A DNA stretch of 21,666 nucleotides from CAZBYL01 sp964522805 (lineage in GTDB: Bacteria; Synergistota; Synergistia; Synergistales; Synergistaceae): the NCBI GenBank assembly GCA_964522805.1, contig CAZFWP010000019.1:1-21666 (forward strand), in the 5' to 3' direction. A program made the translations under genes and the position numbers. Of this stretch, positions 7,289 through 14,555 are shown piece after piece (the first letter of the stretch is position 1; each line of letters opens with the position of its first letter). A model generated the notes under the pieces. That model was not told the DNA's origin and did not search any database. It was given only the letters and a program-made list of their open reading frames with translations.

Positions 7289-7837
7289 CTACTTCTTTAT
7301 TTCCGCAAGTTTTTTTCCTAAGTCAAGAGAGTCTTTCGCAATGATCATCTCTTTGCCGAGTTCTTTAGCGTACTTTGTAAAGAATCCGTCTTTGTTGCTG
7401 TCGGCGATAATCAAGATGAAATCTGCCATCGGCATTACGGCTTTGATGGACTTCATGTCGGAAGCGTCTGTACGGCGTGCCATTCCTTCAACTTGTGCGC
7501 CGACTACGATCATGCCAAGTTTCTTAGCTTCTTTTACAAGAGCCTGGCAGCGCTTGATTTCCTTATCGATATCGGTTCCGGCGGCGCCCATGCCTTTTCC
7601 ACTGGTTCCGGCTGTGACTACAAGAGTCTTATAACCTTTTCCAGCGAGATCTTTCGCCGTAAGATTGTTGTTATGCTCGGCAGGTGTGACCTTGGCCTGC
7701 ACGGCGGACATTTTCAGCATCATTGCTCCTGGGGTCTGTCCGCAGGTCGTGGCGATAATAGGTGTCTTTACCTCGAGGGCTGATGCGGAAACTGCGAAGC
7801 TAAGCAGTAACACAACTAAACAAAGAATCTTTTTCAT
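7289..7837 (-). CDS. Exported DUF6305-like protein
   Basis: A 182-residue protein with a clear signal peptide (MKKILCLVVLLLSFAVSASA, cleaved after ASA). The mature part opens with TPIIATTCGQTPGAMMLKM and contains the glycine-rich loop VVTAGTSGKGMGAAGTD, then a helix rich in Lys and Glu, then VVGAQVEGMARRTDASD, and ends with ILIIADSNKDGFFTKYA. I read these as hallmarks of the DUF6305 family, whose function is not established. The alternating strand-helix pattern and the Gly-Ser-Gly loop resemble a Rossmann-like fold binding an anion or phosphate, which is an inference. It is the first gene of the operon, with an excellent ribosome site (AGGAGGT, 8 nt from the start) and a good promoter about 120 nt upstream. 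High output of the leading exported protein is typical of binding proteins of importers. Confidence 0.75.
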   Translation of the reverse strand: MKKILCLVVLLLSFAVSASALEVKTPIIATTCGQTPGAMMLKMSAVQAKVTPAEHNNNLTAKDLAGKGYKTLVVTAGTSGKGMGAAGTDIDKEIKRCQALVKEAKKLGMIVVGAQVEGMARRTDASDMKSIKAVMPMADFILIIADSNKDGFFTKYAKELGKEMIIAKDSLDLGKKLAEIKK

Positions 7838-8419
7838 ACATAACTACCTCCTATGGTTTTTTTGCAGACATTGTAACTTTGTATTGCGAACTTAAATAAA
7901 CGATTATGAAAAATATCGTCCGCAAATATCAAAATATCAATGACTTACACCATAGAATTGTAACGGATAACTATTTTTTTATCAAGGCAAAATGTCATTT
8001 TTACAAAAATTTGTGATAGTGAAAATACCTTTTACAGTTATATATAAAGATTGTTGATATTTTTTACCATTATTTCTAAATAAGATTGCCTATTTTTAAA
8101 TTTTCAATAAATAATAATTTGGTAAAATTTAACATATTAAGAAATATTTATTTGAACTAATTATAATAAAAATAAAATTTATAAAATATTTTTTTGAAAA
8201 CTGTGGTTTTTTTGCCAATGGCACACAGTGCCTTTGCTGAAATTTGTTTGATTTTTTTAATTGCTTTGATAATAATTCTATTTTGACAAGATGTGAATAT
8301 TTTGCAAAGGCAGTGTTACAAATTTGAAACAGTTGCAGGTAAATTTTTGCACAATGAAACATGGCGAAGAAGCAGTTTGTTTTATATTAAATGAGCATCT
8401 TGCCTGGTGAGGTACGGCT
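7838..8419. other. Long A+T-rich non-coding region
   Basis: About 580 bases without any credible gene on either strand, far richer in A and T than the flanking coding DNA, with many A and T runs. The part nearest the operon carries its promoters. Further out are a nested palindrome (ACTGTG ... TGCCAATGGCA ... CACAGT, around 8200-8229) and a separated inverted repeat, TGCCTTTGC at 8229-8237 and GCAAAGGCA at 8304-8312. These could be protein-binding sites for control of the operon. No RNA gene or recombination site was recognised. Confidence 0.4.
7957..7985 (-). promoter_or_regulatory. Probable sigma-70-type promoter of the five-gene transporter/peptidase operon
   Basis: On the minus strand TTGATA (7980-7985) and TACAAT (7957-7962) are separated by 17 nt, five of six matches in each box. 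This predicts a leader of about 110 nt before the DUF6305-like gene. A second, weaker pair (TTGATA at 7935-7940, GATATT at 7912-7917, 17-nt spacing) lies just downstream. Confidence 0.55.
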
Positions 8420-8455
8420 GAAAAAGCGGGTCGACATTTGTCGGCCCGCTTTTTC
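8420..8455 (-). terminator. Terminator downstream of the flavodoxin-like reductase gene
   Basis: A 16-bp stem (8420-8435 with 8440-8455, one G-T mismatch) has a 4-nt loop. On the minus strand the arm ends in CTTTTTC, so it can stop transcription coming from the reductase gene 45 nt upstream. The A-tract/T-tract layout makes it potentially active in both directions. Confidence 0.8.
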
Positions 8456-8500
8456 GGTGAAGCATGTAAATAACAGCGCATCAAAAGAGCTGTGTAATAA

Positions 8501-9064
8501 TTACAAAATACTGCCAAGCTCTCTGGCCGCGGTTAGGTATTCCGCACCCAGTTGTTCGATATCCCCTTTTTTGTAAATACCCGGGGCGCAGACAGTGCCA
8601 GCTATTTCAAACCCCATAAAGTCGGCTGAATTTTTAAAAGAGGCGGTCATTCCTTCAAACTTACTCTCCTCTTTGTCTCCTGCTGCTGCCAGCAGGATAG
8701 CCCTTTTACCGGTGATTGTGCGTGATGCACCTGGCATATAAAAAGGAAGCGATCTGTCCCATACAGGTTTTATCTGAGTGGACCATGAATAGTAATAGAG
8801 CGGGGAGACAAAAGCTATTACAGACGCCGCTTCAATGTCTCGGTACACCTCGTCCATGTCATCCTTCTGCACGCATGGGGTGCCGGTGCTCCAGCATTTG
8901 CGGCAATCAAGGCAGCCTTTGAGGTTCATAGATGAAAGTTTTACCATGCGAATTTCGTAGCCGTTTTCCGATGCCCCCTCTGCCAGGGCTTCAGCCATTT
9001 TGTCAGTGTTTCCCCCGCGTCGGGGACTTCCGAGCAGAATCGTGAGAATCTTTTTGTTCTCCAT
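8501..9064 (-). CDS. Flavodoxin-like NADPH-dependent FMN reductase / iron-sulfur flavoprotein family protein
   Basis: A 187-residue cytoplasmic flavoprotein. The start ILTILLGSPRRGGNTDKMAE is the FMN phosphate-binding loop (GSPRxxGNT) of the NADPH-dependent FMN reductase family. CLDCRKCWSTGTPCVQKDDM is a four-cysteine cluster of the kind that holds an iron-sulfur centre in iron-sulfur flavoproteins of anaerobes. FVSPLYYYSWSTQIKPVWDR is the second flavin-contact region. Such proteins move electrons between reduced ferredoxin or NAD(P)H and flavin acceptors, often in oxidative-stress defence; the partner is unknown here. It starts from a good ribosome site (AGGAGG, 7 nt before ATG), stands alone between a divergent queD operon and its own terminator, and probably has its own promoter in the 172-nt divergent gap. 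Confidence 0.85.
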   Translation of the reverse strand: MENKKILTILLGSPRRGGNTDKMAEALAEGASENGYEIRMVKLSSMNLKGCLDCRKCWSTGTPCVQKDDMDEVYRDIEAASVIAFVSPLYYYSWSTQIKPVWDRSLPFYMPGASRTITGKRAILLAAAGDKEESKFEGMTASFKNSADFMGFEIAGTVCAPGIYKKGDIEQLGAEYLTAARELGSIL

Positions 9065-9236
9065 TGGTCAACCTCCTGTTTTCTGTCATATATTACTGCC
9101 ATGTTATTTTTTTGCCGCGAAATCAGTGAAACATACTTTTATCTTCACATATATCTGGTAAATTATATATCATCTTAAAAGGCAGTGTAATGGTACAATT
9201 TGTATTATAGTACATATGTTCGGAGGGGAAAAACAG

Positions 9237-9599
9237 ATGCTTCTTTGCAGAGATTTCAAATTTGATGCGGCGCATAATCTTGTGAATTATCATGGGAAGT
9301 GTGAAAGGCTGCATGGACATACATACCACATGTCTGTGGTGCTTAAGGGAGAACCTGACCACGAGGGAATGATTTTTGACTTTGTGGAGCTTAAAAAATG
9401 TGTTAATGACCTTGTGCTTTCAAAGCTTGACCATGCCTATATCAATGATATAATTCCGCAGCCAACGGCAGAATATATTGCCAGATGGGTCTTTATGAAT
9501 CTTGATGAACCTATAAAACGCCCCAATTGTGAGCTGTATGAGGTCAGAATATGGGAGACCGAGAGCTCTTCGGTTATCTGCCGCAGGGAGGATTGCTGA
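9237..9599 (+). CDS. queD: 6-carboxy-5,6,7,8-tetrahydropterin synthase
   Basis: A 120-residue enzyme of the QueD/PTPS family, which turns 7,8-dihydroneopterin triphosphate into 6-carboxytetrahydropterin in queuosine/preQ0 synthesis. Zinc ligands are visible as His13 (in FKFDAAHNL) and His26 and His28 (CERLHGHTY); Cys22 of the C-x3-HGH motif is the catalytic cysteine and marks QueD rather than the folate-type PTPS-III, which has glutamate there. The C-terminal VRIWET segment also fits. The ATG at 9237 is chosen for GGAGGGG 8 nt upstream; an in-frame ATG at 9216 would leave the ribosome site inside the gene. It is followed one base later by folE2, which supplies its substrate. No queC or queE is present in the window, and no preQ1 riboswitch was seen upstream. 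Confidence 0.9.
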   Translation: MLLCRDFKFDAAHNLVNYHGKCERLHGHTYHMSVVLKGEPDHEGMIFDFVELKKCVNDLVLSKLDHAYINDIIPQPTAEYIARWVFMNLDEPIKRPNCELYEVRIWETESSSVICRREDC

Positions 9600-9600
9600 T

Positions 9601-10374
9601 ATGAGAGATGTACAGAGTGAACCCGATGTCCGTAATGTTCCGATTGACAAGGTGGGTATATCCGGTCTTTCCTGGCCGATTCAGGTGCTTGACAGAGCTC
9701 AGGGAACGCAGGAAACCGTAGCCTCGGTAAGCCTTTCTGTATTTCTGCCAAGAGATTACAGGGGAACTCACATGAGCCGCTTTGTGGAAGTCCTTAGCGC
9801 TCAGGAAAAGCAAGTTACCTTTCATAATATGGAAGGGCTGCTGACATCGCTTGCTGCCCGGCTTAACGCAAATGAAGCTCATGCTGAGTTTTCGTTTCCC
9901 TATTTTATAACCAAAACAGCTCCGGTAAGCGGAGCTAAAGGACGAGTGAGGTATGACGTCCGTTTCAGCGCTACCCTAAAAGATGGTGTTTTTGATCTGA
10001 TTACAGAGCTGACCGCCCCTATTCAGACGCTTTGCCCCTGCTCCAAGGAAATCTCTGAATTTGGTGCACATAACCAGCGCGCCCACGCTAAGATAGCCGC
10101 CAGAATGGACTCTTTCATGTGGGTGGAGGAGCTGGCTGAAATAGCGGACAAGTGTGCCTCCGCGCCTATATACAGCCTGCTCAAGCGTGAAGACGAGAAA
10201 GCCGTTACGGAACTGGCTTACACTACGCCGCGCTTTGTTGAGGATTCTGTGAGAGAACTTGCTCTAGCCATGGAGCATGAAAATCGCATCACATGGTACA
10301 TGGTTTCAGTGGCAAGCCACGAGAGTATACACAACCACGACGCTTTCGCCAGTGTCGAGAGGAGCAAAATTTAA
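9601..10374 (+). CDS. folE2: GTP cyclohydrolase IB (FolE2 type)
   Basis: A 257-residue enzyme that opens GTP to 7,8-dihydroneopterin triphosphate, the entry step for pterins, folate and queuosine. Family signatures: GTHMSRFVEVL, LCPCSKEISEFGAHNQRAH with Cys145 and Cys147 (a metal or catalytic cysteine), and IHNHDAFASVER at the C terminus. This is the GTP cyclohydrolase form unrelated in sequence to classical FolE and less dependent on zinc. The ATG at 9601 follows the queD stop codon by one base, with GGGAGG 9 nt upstream inside queD. The gene ends in TAATG, overlapping the next start by one base. The pairing with queD points to queuosine or pterin supply as its role. Confidence 0.92.
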   Translation: MRDVQSEPDVRNVPIDKVGISGLSWPIQVLDRAQGTQETVASVSLSVFLPRDYRGTHMSRFVEVLSAQEKQVTFHNMEGLLTSLAARLNANEAHAEFSFPYFITKTAPVSGAKGRVRYDVRFSATLKDGVFDLITELTAPIQTLCPCSKEISEFGAHNQRAHAKIAARMDSFMWVEELAEIADKCASAPIYSLLKREDEKAVTELAYTTPRFVEDSVRELALAMEHENRITWYMVSVASHESIHNHDAFASVERSKI

Positions 10375-11573
10375 TGACGTCACCCAAAAGGTTAATGCGC
10401 CGCGCGGTGCTTGATGATTCAGGCTTAGAGAGGGTTCGTTCTCTCCATCCGTGGCTTTTTAGGGGAAACCTACGCCAAGTTCCGCAATGTAACCCAGGTG
10501 ACCTCATCGCTTTTACCGACAGAGCCGGCGTCATAAAGGGCTGGGGGCTGTGGAGCGACAGTGCGCTTTGTATCAGAGTGCTTACCTTTGGATCTAAGGA
10601 ACCGGACCAGATGGTTCTGTTGCGTGAGCGTCTCACCTCAGCTCTTGCATGGCGCAAAATGTGGTGCGCCGGAGAAGAGGCTTTTCGCTGGGTTCACGGA
10701 GAGGCTGACGGTCTTCCCGGTATTGTAGCTGACCTTTACGGAGATGTGCTCTCCTTGCAGCTTTCGACAATTGGTTGGTACCGCCATTTAGATGAAGTTG
10801 TCACCATCTTCCGCAAGGTCCGTAAGCTTTCCGCGGTCGTTTTAAGAAACGAAACCAAGCATTTGGAAAAAGAGGGCATCCCGCATGAGCTGCGGGCTGT
10901 TTTAGGCGAAATGCCAACAGAGCCGCTTAAAGTTAAGATAGGTTCTCTTTATGAACTGGTCGATGTCTCTGCCGGACAAAAGACCGGTGCCTATCTTGAT
11001 GTCAGACACGTTCCTGATATGCTGTGTCCTTTGTATAAAGATGCCAGAGTTCTTGACTGTTTCAGCTATCAGGGACACTTTGGACTTCACGCTCTTGCAG
11101 GAGGAGCTGCGGAAGTTATCGCTGTGGAACAATCACAATCAGCAATTGATGTAGCTAGAGAAAATCTGCTGCTTAACAACTTGCCGGAGAGAATGAGTTG
11201 GAAGTGCGGCAATGCTTTTGACATAATGCGTGACATGGATGCGGCGCGTGAGCGCTTTGACCTTGTGATTATGGATCCTCCTCCTTTTTCACCTGGTAAG
11301 GGACAGTTGGATTCCGCGCGCAGGGGATATAAAGAATTGGCTCTTCGCGGATTCAAACGTCTGCGTGAAGGAGGCAACATGGTCTTTCTTTCATGCAGCC
11401 ACGCTTTTACGAGAGATATGCTGCTGGACACTCTCAATGAAGCTGCGAGAGACGAGGGGATCTCCTGCCGTATAGCCATGGAGATACATCAGCCTTTAGA
11501 CCATCCGGCGCTTTCGGGAGTTCCGGAGACAGATTACCTAAAAGGATTCGTTTTGGGGGTACAGAAGCAATGA
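10374..11573 (+). CDS. RlmI/RlmK-like class I SAM-dependent rRNA methyltransferase
   Basis: A 399-residue protein of the COG1092 family, whose best-known member RlmI makes 5-methylcytosine in 23S rRNA. The N-terminal part (HPWLFRGNL and the following strands) is a PUA-like RNA-binding domain. It is followed by a linker region with FRWVHGEADGLPGIVADLYG and the Rossmann methyltransferase domain: GQKTGAYLDVR, the SAM loop VLDCFSYQGHFGLHALAGGA near residue 226, acidic VIAVEQS, and the catalytic DPPPFSP near residue 300. The ATG at 10374 overlaps the folE2 stop codon (TAATG), with GAGGAG about 10 nt upstream. It ends overlapping the HAD gene by four bases (ATGA), so it is translated as part of the operon. 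The exact target nucleotide cannot be told from sequence alone. Confidence 0.9.
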   Translation: MTSPKRLMRRAVLDDSGLERVRSLHPWLFRGNLRQVPQCNPGDLIAFTDRAGVIKGWGLWSDSALCIRVLTFGSKEPDQMVLLRERLTSALAWRKMWCAGEEAFRWVHGEADGLPGIVADLYGDVLSLQLSTIGWYRHLDEVVTIFRKVRKLSAVVLRNETKHLEKEGIPHELRAVLGEMPTEPLKVKIGSLYELVDVSAGQKTGAYLDVRHVPDMLCPLYKDARVLDCFSYQGHFGLHALAGGAAEVIAVEQSQSAIDVARENLLLNNLPERMSWKCGNAFDIMRDMDAARERFDLVIMDPPPFSPGKGQLDSARRGYKELALRGFKRLREGGNMVFLSCSHAFTRDMLLDTLNEAARDEGISCRIAMEIHQPLDHPALSGVPETDYLKGFVLGVQKQ

Positions 11574-12214
11574 GTGAGACAAAAGGTATAAAAGCGGTTC
11601 TCTTTGACTTTGATATGACTTTGGCAGATACAAGCTATGCCATAGAACATTGTACAAACCTTTTGGCAGAAAAATTCGGACTGCCGAAAGTTTCCCGCCA
11701 AGTGGTGCTTCAAGGTATCGGACTTCCCATAGAAGCCAGTTGGAGACACTTTTGGGGTGACTATAAAGAAGAATGGCTAGAGTATTATCGCAACAACTTC
11801 CGTTCTGCCGAGCAGTCGATGATCCGCCTCTTTCCCGGAACGATTGAGACGATTAAGAGCTTGAGCGCACGGGGGATTAAAGTCGGTGTGGTTTCAAACA
11901 GATATTTTGCTAAACGCCCTGTGGAATCTACGGGCCTGTCACCACTGCTTGACACCGTGGTTGGGCTGGAAGATGTGGAGCATCCTAAACCGGCACCGGA
12001 TTCTGTGCTAAAAGGATTTGAGCGTGTAGGCGTTAGTCCTGCTGAAGGATTATATGTCGGAGACACTGACATAGATATGAAAACGTCGATTGCCGCCAAG
12101 ACCAGAGGAATAGGCATGACGACTGGAAATTTCAATGAGGCAACACTGAAAGCCGCCGGTGCTTGGCTGGTTTGCGGGGACCTCAGAGAGATTTTGACTC
12201 TAGAAGTATTTTAG
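11570..12214 (+). CDS. HAD-superfamily hydrolase, phosphoglycolate phosphatase-like
   Basis: A 214-residue haloacid dehalogenase-like phosphatase. The four motifs are present: DFDMT (Asp13 nucleophile, Asp15), VVSNR as motif II, Lys in VEHPKPAPDS as motif III, and GDTDIDMK near residue 164 as motif IV. A helical cap domain lies between motifs I and II, as in Gph/PGP-type enzymes. It overlaps the upstream methyltransferase by ATGA, so translation is coupled. Likely a small phosphate ester phosphatase; the substrate is not predictable, though its operon neighbours leave open a housecleaning role for damaged nucleotides or pterins. Confidence 0.87.
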   Translation: MSETKGIKAVLFDFDMTLADTSYAIEHCTNLLAEKFGLPKVSRQVVLQGIGLPIEASWRHFWGDYKEEWLEYYRNNFRSAEQSMIRLFPGTIETIKSLSARGIKVGVVSNRYFAKRPVESTGLSPLLDTVVGLEDVEHPKPAPDSVLKGFERVGVSPAEGLYVGDTDIDMKTSIAAKTRGIGMTTGNFNEATLKAAGAWLVCGDLREILTLEVF

Positions 12215-12232
12215 CGCCAGCGCGGGTAAGAG

Positions 12233-13177
12233 ATGGTCAGACGTTTCGATCCTGAGGAACAGAATAGAGGTTTCAGACCGGGCTACTGGATTGCGGTAGC
12301 GCTAATAATATTTTTGTGGGTCTGGGGTTTTAAGCTCTATTTTGACCGTTATGAATATCTTCATCCTGAGATAACCTGGGCGGTGCCGGGAATTGATACG
12401 GAAATAATTAAGGCCAAGGGTGCCTTGCTGTGGAAAGAAATACCTGTAAGAGCGAGCGCGTCCGGAGTGGTATCATATCCTCAGGGGACAGGTCCCGTGC
12501 GTGTATCCAGAGGCGCCGTTGTCGCCCAGATCAGATCTGGCTCCTATGTAAAGGATGTTAAAGCATACCAGCAGGGATATTTTATGGCCGGTGTGGATGG
12601 ACTGGAATCCTCTTGGCGCTATGCTGAACTTTGGCCGGGCGGTGCTCCTCTGCCTGTGCCAAAACCGGTTACAATGATGAAGGACGGACTTGTTATCGGA
12701 AAAGGGCAGTCTTTGGGGAAGTTAATCGAACAGCCGCAGGAGCTGCGGTTTGTCGGCTATGTTGATTCTGTGGGGGATATGCCCGAACAGATAAAAAACA
12801 ATACGCTTCGTGTGAAAATGGATGGCGTGGATACTGTCTCCAAGGCGGATATCAGAGTGGCAGTGAAGATTGGAGAAAAAACAAAAATGTACCTCACCTT
12901 GCCGTGGTTTCCTCTCGAAATGGTCAAATCAAGAAGATACACTTTGACTATAGAAGCGGGGCGAACGGAAGGGGCGGTTGTACCCATAACATCTGTAATG
13001 CAAAAAGACGGCAAATATTCAGTATATCTTGTGAAAGGTTCCAGAGTGGTACTTAAACCAATAGAAGGCAAGCCGATAGAGGATGGAAAGTTCATCGTAA
13101 CAAGCGGCGTCTCGGTAGGCGATGCAATCGTTGAGACAGCTTCGGCTGCCCGCGAAGGAAGGATACAGCTATGGTAA
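12233..13177 (+). CDS. HlyD-like membrane-anchored protein
   Basis: A 314-residue protein with a short charged N terminus, one transmembrane helix (about residues 19-36, WIAVALIIFLWVWGFKLY) and an extracytoplasmic part. The segments ASASGVVSYPQGTGPVRVSRG and AVVPITSVMQKDGKYSVYLV are typical of the beta-barrel and lipoyl-like strands of HlyD/RND adaptor proteins. No ABC or RND partner is nearby. In many Firmicutes-like genomes a HlyD-like gene of unknown role stands directly before yggS in the cell-division neighbourhood, and the same order is seen here, so a function in envelope or division is more likely than drug efflux. The end overlaps yggS by seven bases. The ribosome site is weak (GTAAGAG). 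Function unproven. Confidence 0.75.
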   Translation: MVRRFDPEEQNRGFRPGYWIAVALIIFLWVWGFKLYFDRYEYLHPEITWAVPGIDTEIIKAKGALLWKEIPVRASASGVVSYPQGTGPVRVSRGAVVAQIRSGSYVKDVKAYQQGYFMAGVDGLESSWRYAELWPGGAPLPVPKPVTMMKDGLVIGKGQSLGKLIEQPQELRFVGYVDSVGDMPEQIKNNTLRVKMDGVDTVSKADIRVAVKIGEKTKMYLTLPWFPLEMVKSRRYTLTIEAGRTEGAVVPITSVMQKDGKYSVYLVKGSRVVLKPIEGKPIEDGKFIVTSGVSVGDAIVETASAAREGRIQLW

Positions 13178-13872
13178 ATTCTATACGTGATAACATCATG
13201 GAGATTAGGGCGCAAATTGCCGCCGCTGCCGAAAAAAGCGGCAGGGGTACCCATGAGATTAAACTTATGGGAGTATCAAAGTATCACCCTTTGGAGATGA
13301 TGATAGAGGCTTCCCCCTATGTTGATATTCTAGGCGAAAACAAAGTCCAGGAGGCCCATGAAAAGCGTCTTGGCTGGCCCGTGGATAACAAAAGAGCTTG
13401 GCACCTTATAGGGCATCTGCAAAGAAATAAGGCTAGAAAAGCATTGGAAGTATTTGACCTGATTGAAAGTGTTGACAATCTTGACCTTGCCAGAATTTTG
13501 GACAGGATTTTGGCGGAATCAGATACAGCTGCGTACCCCATATATATAGAAGTAAATATGTCGGGAGAACTGACAAAAAATGGTGTTGAGCCTTGCGAAG
13601 CGGAAAGTCTTGCGGAACGCATCATTGAATATTGCCCTAGGCTCTCCGTTGAGGGGCTGATGACAATAGGACCTAATACAGACGATGAGGCGGCAATACG
13701 TGAGTCATTTGTCAATCTGCGGGAATTAAGAGATACAATGAGAATAAAAACAGGTCTCAGTCTTCCTGAGCTTTCGATGGGGATGAGCGGAGACTACAAG
13801 ACTGCCATAGAGGAAGGAAGTACAATTGTCAGAATCGGCACATCCATTTTTGGGACGAGGATATATAAATAA
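13171..13872 (+). CDS. yggS: YggS/PLPBP-family pyridoxal phosphate-binding protein
   Basis: A 233-residue PLP-homeostasis protein with the alanine-racemase-type barrel. Lys37 in LMGVSKYHP is the expected Schiff-base lysine. ILGENKVQEAHEK, WHLIGHLQRNKARKAL, YIEVNMSGELTKNGV, LSVEGLMTIGP and LPELSMGMSGDYKTAIEEGS are signature segments, ending in VRIGTSIFG. Members buffer PLP and affect amino acid and keto acid pools and carry no known catalytic activity. It starts inside the end of the HlyD-like gene (seven-base overlap) with AAGGA about 7 nt upstream. The next gene, divIVA, follows after 36 nt; sepF, often found in between in related gene orders, is missing. Confidence 0.93.
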   Translation: MVNSIRDNIMEIRAQIAAAAEKSGRGTHEIKLMGVSKYHPLEMMIEASPYVDILGENKVQEAHEKRLGWPVDNKRAWHLIGHLQRNKARKALEVFDLIESVDNLDLARILDRILAESDTAAYPIYIEVNMSGELTKNGVEPCEAESLAERIIEYCPRLSVEGLMTIGPNTDDEAAIRESFVNLRELRDTMRIKTGLSLPELSMGMSGDYKTAIEEGSTIVRIGTSIFGTRIYK

Positions 13873-13908
13873 GACTTAACACTATTTTTATAGAGAGGTG
13901 GATTAACA

Positions 13909-14544
13909 ATGGTTGAACTTTTGACATCACTTGATGTGGTAAATCAATCTTTCAAAAAGAGCATCAGAGGATACGATGCCGAAGAGGTGGATGAATTTCT
14001 CGATACAATAGCAGAAACATTGCAGACATACGCTCAGAGGACAAAAGAACTTGAGCGTGAACTCAGCGCAAAAGAAGAAAGCTTAACAGAATACGAAAAT
14101 ATGAAGACGGTTCTGCATGAAGCTTTAATTATGGCTCAGAAGAGTGCCGACGACAGAATCCGCAATGCCAGAGACCAGGCGACAAAGATAATCGCCGATG
14201 CCGAAGTCAAGGCTAAGGAAATTTGCGCTGATGCTGCGGTGGAAGCAGATAAGCTCCGCGGCGGCGTTTATCAGATAAAAAACATCAGAGACCTATATGA
14301 GCAGGAATTCCGGGGTATGCTTGCCAAGTTTGACAATCTTCTTAATCAGACAATAGCCGGTTCAAGCCTTAACGTCGCTGTGGAAAGCGTACTTGAGGCT
14401 GTTGAGCCGGAAGCCGAACCCGATCCGGGGGAAAAAAACGTGGCACCTACTGCGGATAAAAAGAACCTTGAAGCTGCATACAACATGCTAGGCGTGAATC
14501 CAAAAGAAATTCTAAGCGATGCAAACGATGATAACGAGGATTAA
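13909..14544 (+). CDS. divIVA: DivIVA-domain cell-division / polar-growth protein
   Basis: A 211-residue coiled-coil protein. The N terminus carries the DivIVA signature (LLTSLDVVNQSFKKSIRGYD then AEEVDEFLD), which binds curved membrane at poles and septa. It is followed by a long charged helix (about residues 40-120, heptad-like with many Glu, Lys and Ala). The C-terminal part is acidic and proline-containing (EAVEPEAEPDPGEKN) and ends in NLEAAYNMLGVNPKEIL plus an Asp/Glu tail. Strong ribosome site GAGAGGTGG before the ATG. Division and peptidoglycan-machinery recruitment is the known family role; it lies 36 nt after yggS and 11 nt before recG. Confidence 0.9.
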   Translation: MVELLTSLDVVNQSFKKSIRGYDAEEVDEFLDTIAETLQTYAQRTKELERELSAKEESLTEYENMKTVLHEALIMAQKSADDRIRNARDQATKIIADAEVKAKEICADAAVEADKLRGGVYQIKNIRDLYEQEFRGMLAKFDNLLNQTIAGSSLNVAVESVLEAVEPEAEPDPGEKNVAPTADKKNLEAAYNMLGVNPKEILSDANDDNED

Positions 14545-14555
14545 CTGAACTACCG

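Noticed and set aside
8218..8240. A sigma-54-type promoter (TGGCAC ... TTGC)
   Set aside because: The GG-to-GC distance does not fit the fixed ten-base spacing required.
9065..9236. A preQ1 riboswitch upstream of queD
   Set aside because: The gap lacks the short C-rich hairpin and A-rich tail of preQ1 aptamers; it looks like an ordinary divergent promoter region, with no promoter pair good enough to call.
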